Assembly (NCBI RefSeq): GCF_002479495.1
Contig: NZ_DLNQ01000010.1
Location: forward strand, 211,742 to 275,741
Direction: 5' to 3'
Length of the DNA stretch: 64,000 nt
DNA from: Brevundimonas sp. UBA7506
GTDB lineage: Bacteria; Pseudomonadota; Alphaproteobacteria; Caulobacterales; Caulobacteraceae
Below the pieces are notes generated by a model. It ran no database searches. It saw only the letters and a program-made list of their open reading frames with translations, and was not told the origin of the DNA. The position numbers and the translations under genes are program-made. Positions 56,333 to 63,918 of this stretch are shown piece after piece. How positions within the stretch are numbered: the first letter of the stretch is position 1; each line of letters opens with the position of its first letter.

Positions 56333-56631
56333 CGCGCCCGCTCCAGGTTCAGCCGCACCCGCCCCGCCGCCTTCGGATCAGCCTCGATCCCGACGACACC
56401 CCAGTCCGCCCCACCGAAGCGCACCATCAGCCCCTCGGCCAGCCTCGGATCGGCCCGCACGGTCGCGCTCAGCGTCTCCACGCCCCGCGTCACCCCGCCC
56501 TCCGTCCGCTCGCGCCGACGCCGTGCGCCGAGGCTCAGCCACAGCGACCCCACGGGCTCATAGCTGACGACGCGCCCGCCATAGGGCGTCTCCGCCTCCA
56601 CCGCCCGCACCAGGCTCGCGATCACCTTCAC
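56329..56631 (-). CDS. GTA gp7: head-tail adaptor
   Basis: A 100-residue phage head-tail adaptor type protein: KVIASLVRAVEAETPYGGRVVSYEPVGS, then WGVVGIEAD and RVRLNLERAR. The GTG start at 56631 overlaps the gp6 stop; the frame is open 10 codons further up but that part lies within gp6. Confidence 0.87.
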   Translation of the reverse strand: MKVIASLVRAVEAETPYGGRVVSYEPVGSLWLSLGARRRRERTEGGVTRGVETLSATVRADPRLAEGLMVRFGGADWGVVGIEADPKAAGRVRLNLERAR

Positions 56632-56894
56632 AGCCGCACCACGCGATAGGGCGCGATCCACCCCTCGACTGGCGCCGCCGACATCTCGCTCTCGCCGCGC
56701 TCATAGGCCCGCAGCACCAGCATCATCACCGCCAGCCGCAGCGGCGCCGCCGAGGTCGAAGCCAGGCTCAGCCCCACCTCCCCCTCCACCCGCGCCCGCG
56801 CGGCGTCGATCAGGGTCTGGATCAGCCCGTCCTCCGCCTCATGCTCGACGCGCAGGAAAAGCTTCGCCTCCGTGAGGGTCACGGGTGCGCTCAT
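56628..56894 (-). CDS. GTA gp6: head-tail connector
   Basis: An 88-residue connector of the phage gp6-like family: MSAPVTLTEAKLFLRVEHEAEDGLIQTLIDAARARVE. It sits between portal and adaptor in the neck. ATG 56894 follows AGGAGAT. The repeat upstream lies within a longer open frame that is unlikely to be translated. Confidence 0.9.
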   Translation of the reverse strand: MSAPVTLTEAKLFLRVEHEAEDGLIQTLIDAARARVEGEVGLSLASTSAAPLRLAVMMLVLRAYERGESEMSAAPVEGWIAPYRVVRL

Positions 56895-56918
56895 GCTCAA
56901 ATCTCCTGTTTCCCTCTT

Positions 56919-57044
56919 CCTTCGCCCCTTGTGGGAGAAGGTGGCCGCCGAAGGCGGACGGATGAGGGGTCCCACCGCTGCAAACCCCTCACCCTCCCAC
57001 CGCTCACGCGGCGGGTCCCTCCCTCTCCCACAAGGGGAGAGGGG
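56919..57044. repeat. Palindromic repeat, family A variant, between GTA gp5 and gp6
   Basis: CCTTCGCCCCTTGTGGGAGAAGG is followed by a GGCCGCC palindrome and GGATGAGGGG. The right arm has CCTCTCCCACAAGGGGAGAGG. The arms are less perfect than in other family A copies. It separates capsid from gp6. Confidence 0.75.
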
Positions 57045-57053
57045 TCAGTTCAT

Positions 57054-58292
57054 TCAGCTCGCCGCGAACTTCATCAGCTTGATCGCGTCGAAGTTCTGCA
57101 CCCCGCCGCCCACGCGCTTGGTTGTGTAGAACAGCACATAGGGCTTGGCCGAATAGGGGTCGCGCAGCACCCGCACCCCCGCGCGATCCACGATCAGATA
57201 GCCGCGCGAGAAGTCGCCGAACGCGATCGACAGGCTGTTGGCCGCCACATCCGGCATGGTCTCGATCTCGGTGACCGGATAGCCCAGCAGGCTGGCCGTC
57301 TCGCCCGGCCGCGTCGCCGGCGACCAGATATAGTTGCCGTCCGCGTCCTTGAACTTGCGCACCGCCGAGACCGTGCGGCGGTTCATCACGAAGCGTCCGT
57401 TCGGTCGATACTGGGCCTTGGGCGCATAGATCAGGTCGATCAGCTTGTCCGCCGGGTTGGTCGAGGCGAAGGCGCCCGCCGCGCCCGAGGCCACCGTGCC
57501 GATCTGGCCCCAGGTCTGCGTGCCTTCGCTCGCCGTCGCATAGGCCAGGAAGCCCTTGGGCTTGTTCACCCCGTCGCCGCTGACGAAGGCCGCCGTCTCC
57601 TGCGCCGCAAAGGCGTCCTCGACCTCGGCCGCCAGCCATTCGTCCAGGTCGATCAGGGCGTCGTCCAGCAGGCTCTGCGTCGCCGCCGGACAGGCGTACA
57701 GATCGGCCGACGAGAACTCCAGCAGCGCCAGGGTCGCCGGATCCGTCTCCGGCCTGGCCGCCGTCTCGGCCACCCAGCCCGCCGTCACTCCCGCCGTCGA
57801 CACCGGCTTGCGGAACACGCCCGAGCCCACCGTGCGCACCGTGGCGATCTCACGCATCGGGCTGCCCGCCATCAGGCGTCGCTCGATGGCCCGCTCCGTC
57901 TCCGGCGGCACGACATAGCCCGCCGAGTTCGACGCCGACGACAGCCCCGCCTTCAACTCCAGACCCATATGAGTCTGGGGCGCCTGACCCGACTTCATAT
58001 AGCCGTCCCAGGCCGCCTTGGCCTCCGGCGCCGCCACAACAGCAGGCGGCTCGCCGCCCAGCATCGGACGGCGGCTCTCGCTCAGCGCGCGGTCCAGACG
58101 CGCCTGCGCCCCCGCCACCGCCTGATCGATGCGCGCCACCTTCTCCTCCAGCAGCGCATCCGCCGACGCCTTCTTCTCGATCTCGTCCAGACGGGCGTCG
58201 TTGGCCCCTTTGAACGCCTCGAACGCCGCCATCATCTCATGCATGGCGGCGCGCGCCTCGGGCGATGCCGAGGCGGTCTTGGTCTCTTTCAT
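57054..58292 (-). CDS. GTA gp5: HK97-type major capsid protein
   Basis: A 412-residue HK97-fold capsid protein. A coiled-coil delta domain (residues 1-70; AFKGANDARLDEIEKKASADALLEEK) is normally cut off by the prohead protease. The core has AGYVVPPETERAIERRLMAGSPMREIATVR and ends IKLMKFAAS. ATG 58292 follows GGAGAGAG; the frame upstream is an extension. The protease gene is separated from it by three plus-strand genes. Confidence 0.93.
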   Translation of the reverse strand: MKETKTASASPEARAAMHEMMAAFEAFKGANDARLDEIEKKASADALLEEKVARIDQAVAGAQARLDRALSESRRPMLGGEPPAVVAAPEAKAAWDGYMKSGQAPQTHMGLELKAGLSSASNSAGYVVPPETERAIERRLMAGSPMREIATVRTVGSGVFRKPVSTAGVTAGWVAETAARPETDPATLALLEFSSADLYACPAATQSLLDDALIDLDEWLAAEVEDAFAAQETAAFVSGDGVNKPKGFLAYATASEGTQTWGQIGTVASGAAGAFASTNPADKLIDLIYAPKAQYRPNGRFVMNRRTVSAVRKFKDADGNYIWSPATRPGETASLLGYPVTEIETMPDVAANSLSIAFGDFSRGYLIVDRAGVRVLRDPYSAKPYVLFYTTKRVGGGVQNFDAIKLMKFAAS

Positions 58293-58403
58293 GCTCTCTC
58301 CGCTTGAAGAACCGCATTTCGCGGTTACGCTTGGTGCGTGATCCCCATGGGATCGCGCCCTGTTCCCGCCGCCGCGCGGGACGCTCCCGAGAAGGATCGC
58401 CCC

Positions 58404-59213
58404 ATGCGGCTGCCGTTGGTCTCTCTGTTGGCCGCCCTGTCGCTGAGCGTCGGCTCCGCCGCTCAGGCCGCCGACGACACGCCCCCGCCCCAGGTCGAGG
58501 CCTGGCCTCTGCAACGGACCGGCGCGATCGGTTCGTCCATCTTCTTTCAGGACCGCGCGGCCGCCCGCGCCACCGACGCCCTGCTGGCCCGTTTCGACGG
58601 CAAGCCGCCCGAGGGCCTGATCGGCTGGATCGTGGTCCCGAACGGCGAGGATCAACTGGTCCGCTTCCTCATCGGCGACCCGTCCGCCCCGCTCCCCGGC
58701 TACGACATCCTGGTCGACAAGAACGGCCGCGCCGGCGCCGTCATCGAGGCGACCGGCGCCGCCCTGCCTGACGATCAGGCCGTGCGCTATTACGCTCGCA
58801 ACACCGCCGCGTCAGGCATAGGCCAACTGCGCTGCGCCGCCCGCTACAACGCCGTGGTTCTGGACGATCCCGACGGCGACGGCTGGCTGGTCTGGCTGCT
58901 GGCCTCGACCACCGACGCGAACAAGGTGCCGATGGGCGGCCACTACCGCTTCCATATCAGCGCCGACGGCCGCACCGTCGAAAAGCGCGAACAGCTCTCC
59001 GGCGGCTGCCTCGACCTGGACCGCCGTCAGTCAGGCCAGAACGGCCAGCCCGTCGGCCTGGTCACCAACGTCATCGTCGCGCCCCAGCCGCTCGAGATCC
59101 ACGTCTTCCTGTCCCTGCTCAACCGCCTGCCGATCTATGTCGCAGCGGGCGACAAGCTGTGGGGCGTCCAAGGCGCCCTGATCCGCGAGGTCGACACGTC
59201 GCAGAGGCGCTAG
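58404..59213 (+). CDS. Secreted protein of unknown function inside GTA cluster
   Basis: A 269-residue protein with a signal peptide (MRLPLVSLLAALSLSVGSAAQAA) and one predicted secreted domain. Features include VLDDPDGDGWLVWLLASTTD and two Cys (LRCAARYN, GGCLDLD) that could pair. I recognise no family. ATG 58404 follows GAGAAGGA. It is the first of three plus-strand genes lying against the GTA operon. Confidence 0.75.
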   Translation: MRLPLVSLLAALSLSVGSAAQAADDTPPPQVEAWPLQRTGAIGSSIFFQDRAAARATDALLARFDGKPPEGLIGWIVVPNGEDQLVRFLIGDPSAPLPGYDILVDKNGRAGAVIEATGAALPDDQAVRYYARNTAASGIGQLRCAARYNAVVLDDPDGDGWLVWLLASTTDANKVPMGGHYRFHISADGRTVEKREQLSGGCLDLDRRQSGQNGQPVGLVTNVIVAPQPLEIHVFLSLLNRLPIYVAAGDKLWGVQGALIREVDTSQRR

Positions 59214-59219
59214 ACCGCC

Positions 59220-59558
59220 ATGCCGACGCCCGTTTTCGCGCTCGCGGACCTCTTTTCCAGCCTGACCCAGCCACTAGTCCTGGCCTTCTTTCTCAGCCTC
59301 TTTCCGCCCGGAACCTTTTCCCATGAGAAGGCCCTCGCAACGCCCCGCTGGCGGTTCACGGCCGTCGTCTTCCTTCTGACCCTGACCGCCAGCGTTCCAG
59401 CCTCCGTCGTGAAATCCGCCTTCCAGCGCGGCGCCGTCGCCTCCGGATCGGAGCACCCGATTCTGATCGGCGTCGCCGCCGGGCTCGCCATCCTGCTCCC
59501 GACCCTGGCCTTCCTCTTCATCCCGCTGCGCCGCGCCTCGTCGCCGCCCAGAGGGTAA
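59220..59558 (+). CDS. Small membrane protein of unknown function
   Basis: A 112-residue protein with three hydrophobic helices (LVLAFFLSLFPPG, FTAVVFLLTLTASVPASVV, ILIGVAAGLAILLPTLAFLFIPL). No family recognised. It follows the secreted protein by six bases and is seven bases from the next gene, so the three are one transcript. Confidence 0.65.
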   Translation: MPTPVFALADLFSSLTQPLVLAFFLSLFPPGTFSHEKALATPRWRFTAVVFLLTLTASVPASVVKSAFQRGAVASGSEHPILIGVAAGLAILLPTLAFLFIPLRRASSPPRG

Positions 59559-59565
59559 GCCTCCC

Positions 59566-60039
59566 ATGACCCGTTCCGCACGAGTTCGCGATTTTCTTTC
59601 CCGGCACTGGGCTGGTCAGCTTCTAACAGCTGCCTTTCTGCCCAGTTGGCTGTTGCTTCTCGCCACCTCGGATCATGCCCCTCACCCGCTCGCTTCCTTC
59701 GCCGATGCGATACTGACCGGCATCACCGTCCTCGCCGGTCTTCTGGTTGTCGGCGTGTGGCTTTGGTCGCGAGACAGGCCCGGCGCGTTTGAGCAGCAGA
59801 TCAAGGCCTGGACGCAGCCCATCCGAGAGGACAAATCCTACACCAGCCCCTGGAGCTTGCTGGGCGCCGCAGCCTTCTTCGCGGGCGGCCTACAGGTTCT
59901 CATGGATTTCGACATCTTCCGCCGCCTCCTCGCGGGCCTGGGCGTCGCTTCGATCTCCGCGTGGGAATCCCTGCTGACCTTGTGCGCGATCCAGCTTGCC
60001 TGCTTCTTCGCCCACAATCGCTGGCTCAACCGGCCCTGA
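59566..60039 (+). CDS. Membrane protein of unknown function
   Basis: A 157-residue protein with about four hydrophobic helices (LLTAAFLPSWLLLLA, ILTGITVLAGLLVVGVWLW, SLLGAAAFFAGGLQVLM, LLTLCAIQLACFF). No family recognised. Its first half is visibly less GC-rich than the neighbours (TTTTCTTTCC, TTCTAACAGC). It overlaps the convergent protease gene by 14 bases. Confidence 0.65.
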   Translation: MTRSARVRDFLSRHWAGQLLTAAFLPSWLLLLATSDHAPHPLASFADAILTGITVLAGLLVVGVWLWSRDRPGAFEQQIKAWTQPIREDKSYTSPWSLLGAAAFFAGGLQVLMDFDIFRRLLAGLGVASISAWESLLTLCAIQLACFFAHNRWLNRP

Positions 60040-60427
60040 ATCTCGCCCCCGGCAACATGGGAAAGGTCACCAGCGACACCTCCCACAGCTCCACTTGGCT
60101 CAGCACCCGCAAGCGCCCGTCGCGCCGCGCCCTGGCCGCCCGGAACCCGATCGACAGCCCATCCAGCGCCCCCGCCCGCGTCAGCGCGGCGGCGTAGCGC
60201 GCCTCGCCCGACCAGTCATGGATGCGCCCTCGCACCCTCAATCCACGATGGTCCTCGACCATCTCGTCCCAGACGCCGACCACCGCGCGGCTCTCGTGCT
60301 GATGCAGCATCCGCACCCCGGCTGCGCCCGTCTTCGCCAGACTGTCGACGAAGGCGCCCTTCGCCACGACGTCCCCGTTCAGGTCGGCTGCGCCCCACAG
60401 CGAGGCGTAGCCTTCGATCCACAGCAC
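60026..60427 (-). CDS. GTA gp4: HK97-type prohead protease
   Basis: The protease trims the capsid delta domain during head maturation. IEGYASLWGAADLNGDVVAKGAF is the usual N-terminus. The catalytic His is in MLHQHESRAVVG and the Ser in DGLSIGFRA. The start is taken as GTG 60427, with GGGAGAAG from the adjacent repeat as ribosome site, giving 133 residues. The frame is also open through the whole repeat to ATG 60598, which overlaps the gp3.5 stop and may be the ancestral start. Confidence 0.88.
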   Translation of the reverse strand: MLWIEGYASLWGAADLNGDVVAKGAFVDSLAKTGAAGVRMLHQHESRAVVGVWDEMVEDHRGLRVRGRIHDWSGEARYAAALTRAGALDGLSIGFRAARARRDGRLRVLSQVELWEVSLVTFPMLPGARFRAG

Positions 60428-60430
60428 ACC

Positions 60431-60585
60431 CTTCTCCCTCCCCTTCATGGGGAGGGTGGCCGAGCCGTCTGGCGAGGTCGGGTGGGGGCGCTGCGGCGAG
60501 CCAGGCGCCGCCCCCTTCACTTCCAGCCCTCCCCACCCGGTCTCCGCTTCGCGTCGACCACCCTCCCCATGAAGGGGAGGGAGAA
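60431..60585. repeat. Palindromic repeat, family B, at the start of the GTA protease gene
   Basis: CTCCCTCCCC-TTCAT-GGGGAGGGTGG and the inverted CCACCCTCCCC-ATGAA-GGGGAGGGAG enclose about 85 bases. It has no stop codon in the protease frame and lies just behind an ATG that would couple to gp3.5. Confidence 0.85.
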
Positions 60586-60597
60586 AACTGCGCTGCA

Positions 60598-60822
60598 TCA
60601 CTTCTCCTCCAGCCGCCGCTCGATCCGATCCACCGCCGCCCGCACCGCCTCGCCCTGGGCCTCCACCCGCGCCAGCCGCTCGGCCACCAGCCTCTGCTCG
60701 CCGACCCTCTGCTCCAGCGTCGAGATCCGCGCCGCCGCGCCCCCGGCCCAGACCAGCCCGCCGATGGTCTGCACCAGCAGGGCCGCGATCAGGGCGACCG
60801 GGACCTTCTTCACCTGTTCCAT
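60598..60822 (-). CDS. GTA gp3.5: small membrane-anchored coiled-coil protein
   Basis: A 74-residue protein with one hydrophobic helix (VALIAALLVQTIGGLVWAGGAA) and a C-terminal heptad region (ISTLEQRVGEQRLVAERLARVE). Position between portal and protease matches the small ORF 3.5 of Rhodobacter GTA. Overlap with the portal stop (ATGA) fixes the start. Confidence 0.8.
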   Translation of the reverse strand: MEQVKKVPVALIAALLVQTIGGLVWAGGAAARISTLEQRVGEQRLVAERLARVEAQGEAVRAAVDRIERRLEEK

Positions 60823-62006
60823 CACGCGCCCACCCCCGCCATGCGCCGCCGTTCTTCGTCCGTCAGGAAACTCGCCGCGTTCAGTCGCGCCCACAGCGCA
60901 TCGCGCTCGACCTGCAGGGCCGGGACTGCGTCCAGGTCCGGCTCGATCCGGCAGTTGCTGAACCGCCCGCCCAGCCAGCCCGTCATCGCCCCCGCCGCCT
61001 TCCTCACCAGCGGGATCACCGTCCCGCGCCAGAAGGCGGCGTTGGCCTCGCGATAGTTGGCGTAGGTCGCGTCCCCCGGTATCCCCAGCAGCTGCGGCGG
61101 CACCCCGAACGCCAGGGCGATCTCCCGCGCCGCCGCGTGCTTGCCGGCGATGAAGTCCATGTCGTGCGGCGTCAGGCTCATCGGCTTCCAGTCCAGCCCG
61201 CCTTCCAGCAACAGAGGCCGCCCGGCGTTGCGCGCCCCCGCATGGGCCTCGCCCAGTTCCGCCTTCAGCGCCTCGAACTGCTCGCCCGTCAGCCGCTCCC
61301 CGTCCCTGGCCCCGTAAACCAGAGCTCCGCTTGGCCGCGCCGCATTGTCCAGCAGCGCCTTGTTCCAGGCGCCCGAGGCGTTGTGCACGTCGATGGCGAA
61401 GGCCGCCGCCTCCAGCGGCGAAAACCCGTAATGGTCGTCCGTCGGGTGGAACAGCTTCAAATGCATGACCGGCGACCAGCCGTCTGCGTGCCGCGCGATC
61501 CGCACCGCCTTCCCGCCGACTGCGTATTCATAGGCCTCGGGCCAGCCCGCCCGTCCGGGGACCACCTTCACCCGGTCCGGCCGCAGCGCCCACAGCTCGT
61601 CCGGCGCCCCGTCGCCGTCGGCGTCGCCGGTCGCCTCGACATAGGCGTTGCCCGCCGTCTGCAGCGCGCCGTAAAGCGCCTCCATCAACTCCCCGCCCGA
61701 CTGCTCGGGATTGGGCTTGGCCAGCAGCCGCGCCAGCGGATGCTCCGTCGTCCGCACGCCCGCGACCATGACCACCAACGGCGTCGAGGCCGCCGCCTCC
61801 GCGATCATCCGCACGCAGCGATAGGCCACGGCGTTCTTCGCAAACCCCTCCTCGGCCAGGTGCGCATAGTCGCGCGGCGTCCACCGCGCCCGACCCGCCC
61901 CGGTCAGGGCGATCAACGGCCCCGCCCGGCTGTCCTTGGTTTCAGGCGCAGACACGCGCCGCCGACCGAACGGTCGTCGCCAATCCATGTGGTTCTCCAT
62001 TTCCAT
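60822..62006 (-). CDS. GTA gp3: portal protein
   Basis: A 394-residue HK97-type portal: FAKNAVAYRCVRMIAEAAASTPL, NPEQSGGELMEALYGALQTAGNAYVE and GVPPQLLGIPGDATYANYREA are diagnostic. It forms the DNA gate of the head. ATG 62006 has GGGGAGAAGG from the family A repeat eight bases upstream; ATG 61988 with its own GGAG is the alternative. Confidence 0.92.
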   Translation of the reverse strand: MEMENHMDWRRPFGRRRVSAPETKDSRAGPLIALTGAGRARWTPRDYAHLAEEGFAKNAVAYRCVRMIAEAAASTPLVVMVAGVRTTEHPLARLLAKPNPEQSGGELMEALYGALQTAGNAYVEATGDADGDGAPDELWALRPDRVKVVPGRAGWPEAYEYAVGGKAVRIARHADGWSPVMHLKLFHPTDDHYGFSPLEAAAFAIDVHNASGAWNKALLDNAARPSGALVYGARDGERLTGEQFEALKAELGEAHAGARNAGRPLLLEGGLDWKPMSLTPHDMDFIAGKHAAAREIALAFGVPPQLLGIPGDATYANYREANAAFWRGTVIPLVRKAAGAMTGWLGGRFSNCRIEPDLDAVPALQVERDALWARLNAASFLTDEERRRMAGVGA

Positions 62007-62010
62007 CTTT

Positions 62011-62155
62011 CCTTCTCCCCTTGAGGGAGAAGGTGGCCCGTCAGGGCCGGATGAGGGGTGTCGGCGCGAGGGTTGATCGGAAGCCATGCGCCAGCTTCCA
62101 CGCACCCCTCATCCGTCTTGCTTCGCAAGCCACCTTCTCCCTCAAGGGGAGAAGG
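62011..62155. repeat. Palindromic repeat, family A, between GTA terminase and portal
   Basis: The left arm is CCTTCTCCC-CTTGA-GGGAGAAGG with GCCCGTCAGGGC and GGATGAGGGG. The right arm ends CCTTCTCCC-TCAAG-GGGAGAAGG. The left arm is almost identical to those at 36.7 and 42.7 kb. It lies between the terminase stop and the portal start. Confidence 0.87.
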
Positions 62156-62161
62156 ATCAGA

Positions 62162-63502
62162 TCACAACGCCCGCAGCCTCGGCTGCGTCTTCCCGGCCAG
62201 CAGCAGATGCGTCAGCGCCCAGACCAAAGCGTCCGCGCGGTCGGGACTCTTGGCCCCCGCCGCCTCGCTCCCCAGCGCCATCATCTCTTCTTCCAGCGCC
62301 GGAAACGCCCCGCAGTGGACCACCCGACCCTGCTCGTACAAGGCCGCCACCGGCTCGGCCCGCGCCTTCTTCGACCGGCTGGCGTGGACCAGCTTCACCT
62401 GCGCCGGGCAGTCCGCCTGACCCAGCAGGGTCCGCACCATCTCCCCGCCCTGGTTGGCCTCGGCCAGCACCAGGTCGGCGCCGAATTCCGCCGCCGTCTC
62501 GGCCACACGCTGCGCCCATCCGGCGGGCGAAAGGCCCCGCGCCGAACGGTCCGCCAGCACGTATCCCGTCTTGTCCTTCCTGCCCGCCACCACGATGCCG
62601 CAGGCGTCGCCGTGCGCGCTGGCCGGCGGGTCCACCGCCACCACGATCCGTTCGAACCGCGTCGGTCGGCCGCCCCGCGTCCGCGCCAGATCCTCGGCCC
62701 GGAACAGGGCGCCGTCCGCCTCGACGATCAGCCCCTCCATCTCCTGCGCCTCCAGCCGCGTCCCGGCGTAGAGGGCCTTCAGATGGCTCAGGAACCCCGG
62801 CGCCAGATTGTCGGCATTGGCCTGCGTCGCCAGCCGTGCCTTCACCACCCCCGGCTCGGCCAGCAGCCGCCTCAGGGCCGCAATGGGCCGGGGCGTCGTG
62901 GTGATGGCCAGCTTGGGATCGCCCCCCAGCCGCAGCCCGAACCTCAGGTTCGACAGTGTCGCCTCCGCGTGCCGCCAGGCGCAGAACTCGTCCGCCCAGG
63001 CCGCATGAAACTGCGGCCCGCGCAGGCTGTCCGGGTCCTCCGCCGAGAAGGCGTAGGCCGCAGACCCTGACGGCCAGATCAGCCTTCGCCGCCCCGCCTC
63101 CCAGCGCGGCCGGTTGTCCCTCGCCGCCTGCGCCTTCAGTCCCGACGGCCCCTCGACCATGACCTCGCGCACGTCATGCAAGGCCGGCCCGACCAGGGCG
63201 AAGGTCCAGTCCTTCTCCCGCGCCAGCTCATTCAGCCAGAAGCCCCCGGCGAAGGTCTTGCCCGACCCCCGCCCGCCCAGCAGCACCCAGGTGCGCCAAT
63301 CGACGTCACGCGGCGCGATCTGTTCGTCGTTCAGCCTCGGCGTCGCCCGGATCCATGCCCGCAACACCCGGATCTTCTCCTCGCGCGGCAGCGCCTCGAT
63401 CCAGTCCCGCAGCAAGGGACTTGCGCTCGAAAGCTGCGACGAGATGATCGACACGGGCGAAGAATTCGGCCTGGAGCCCGGCCAGTTCGGCGTCGCTGAC
63501 AT
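62162..63502 (-). CDS. GTA gp2: large terminase subunit
   Basis: The 446-residue packaging motor. The ATPase domain has Walker A GGRGSGKTFAGGFWLNEL and Walker B in AAWADEFCAW. The nuclease domain has VVAVDPPASAHGDACG, VLAEANQGGEM and the late Asp in SPDRADALVWAL. The start is uncertain: ATG 63502, GTG 63454 and later GTG codons all lie upstream of DWRTWVLLGGRG. The chosen frame overlaps gp1 by about 200 bases. Confidence 0.92.
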   Translation of the reverse strand: MSATPNWPGSRPNSSPVSIISSQLSSASPLLRDWIEALPREEKIRVLRAWIRATPRLNDEQIAPRDVDWRTWVLLGGRGSGKTFAGGFWLNELAREKDWTFALVGPALHDVREVMVEGPSGLKAQAARDNRPRWEAGRRRLIWPSGSAAYAFSAEDPDSLRGPQFHAAWADEFCAWRHAEATLSNLRFGLRLGGDPKLAITTTPRPIAALRRLLAEPGVVKARLATQANADNLAPGFLSHLKALYAGTRLEAQEMEGLIVEADGALFRAEDLARTRGGRPTRFERIVVAVDPPASAHGDACGIVVAGRKDKTGYVLADRSARGLSPAGWAQRVAETAAEFGADLVLAEANQGGEMVRTLLGQADCPAQVKLVHASRSKKARAEPVAALYEQGRVVHCGAFPALEEEMMALGSEAAGAKSPDRADALVWALTHLLLAGKTQPRLRAL

Positions 63503-63743
63503 CACGATCGTCTTCGCTCATTTCATCCTCTTCGGGGGTCTTGCGGGCGGGTCGCGACCTCAGGGCCGCCACCGCCTTGGCCGTCCGCGCCAGAACGCCG
63601 ACGGCCCGCGCCCGCTTCTCGGCCTCCGCCACGTCGAGCGGCGCCTCGGCGGCCGCGACCACCGCGATCGCCTCGTCGGTCAGGGCCTTCAGCCGGTCGA
63701 ACACCGCCTCCAGCCACCCCGTCTCGTCCCTTTTTCCCGCCAT
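63306..63743 (-). CDS. GTA gp1: putative small terminase subunit
   Basis: A 145-residue protein at the head of the operon, the place of the small terminase in GTA clusters. The N-terminal part is helical (WLEAVFDRLKALTDEAIAVV, AEKRARAVGVLARTAKAVAAL) and could bind DNA. The C-terminal third overlaps the terminase frame and looks low in content, so the true end or the terminase start may differ. Assigned by position. Confidence 0.6.
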   Translation of the reverse strand: MAGKRDETGWLEAVFDRLKALTDEAIAVVAAAEAPLDVAEAEKRARAVGVLARTAKAVAALRSRPARKTPEEDEMSEDDRDVSDAELAGLQAEFFARVDHLVAAFERKSLAAGLDRGAAARGEDPGVAGMDPGDAEAERRTDRAA

Positions 63744-63863
63744 GCCTGAACCATAGCCGAGCATCGTCCTCAGGCTGGCGAACAGCCGCCAGCACAGATC
63801 AATCCCGGGATTTTTCAGGGTTTGGCTGCGGCGACTGCGACAGCCGTGACGGGATCACCTTCG

Positions 63864-63918
63864 ATCCTCCCCTGCGCAGCGGGGGAGGGGGACCATGCGC
63901 AGCATGGTGGAGGGGGCG
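63864..63918. repeat. Single arm of family C repeat upstream of GTA gp1
   Basis: ATCCTCCCC-TGCGCA-GCGGGGGAGGGGGACCATGC-GCA-GCATGGTGGAGGGGGCG is the left arm of family C (related to 38.0 and 55.8 kb). No right arm is found before the window ends. Apart from this arm, the 257 bases after gp1 hold nothing I recognise. Confidence 0.75.

Noticed and set aside
35027..62155. Palindromic repeats as insertion sequences or CRISPR arrays
   Set aside because: No DDE or tyrosine transposase lies between the arms, no target duplications could be seen, and spacing is irregular with no repeat-spacer pattern.
47272..63743. The late-gene cluster as an intact prophage
   Set aside because: There is no integrase, repressor, replication or lysis module in view, and the gene order with gp3.5, gp10.1 and the gp12-gp15 set is that of a Rhodobacter-type GTA.
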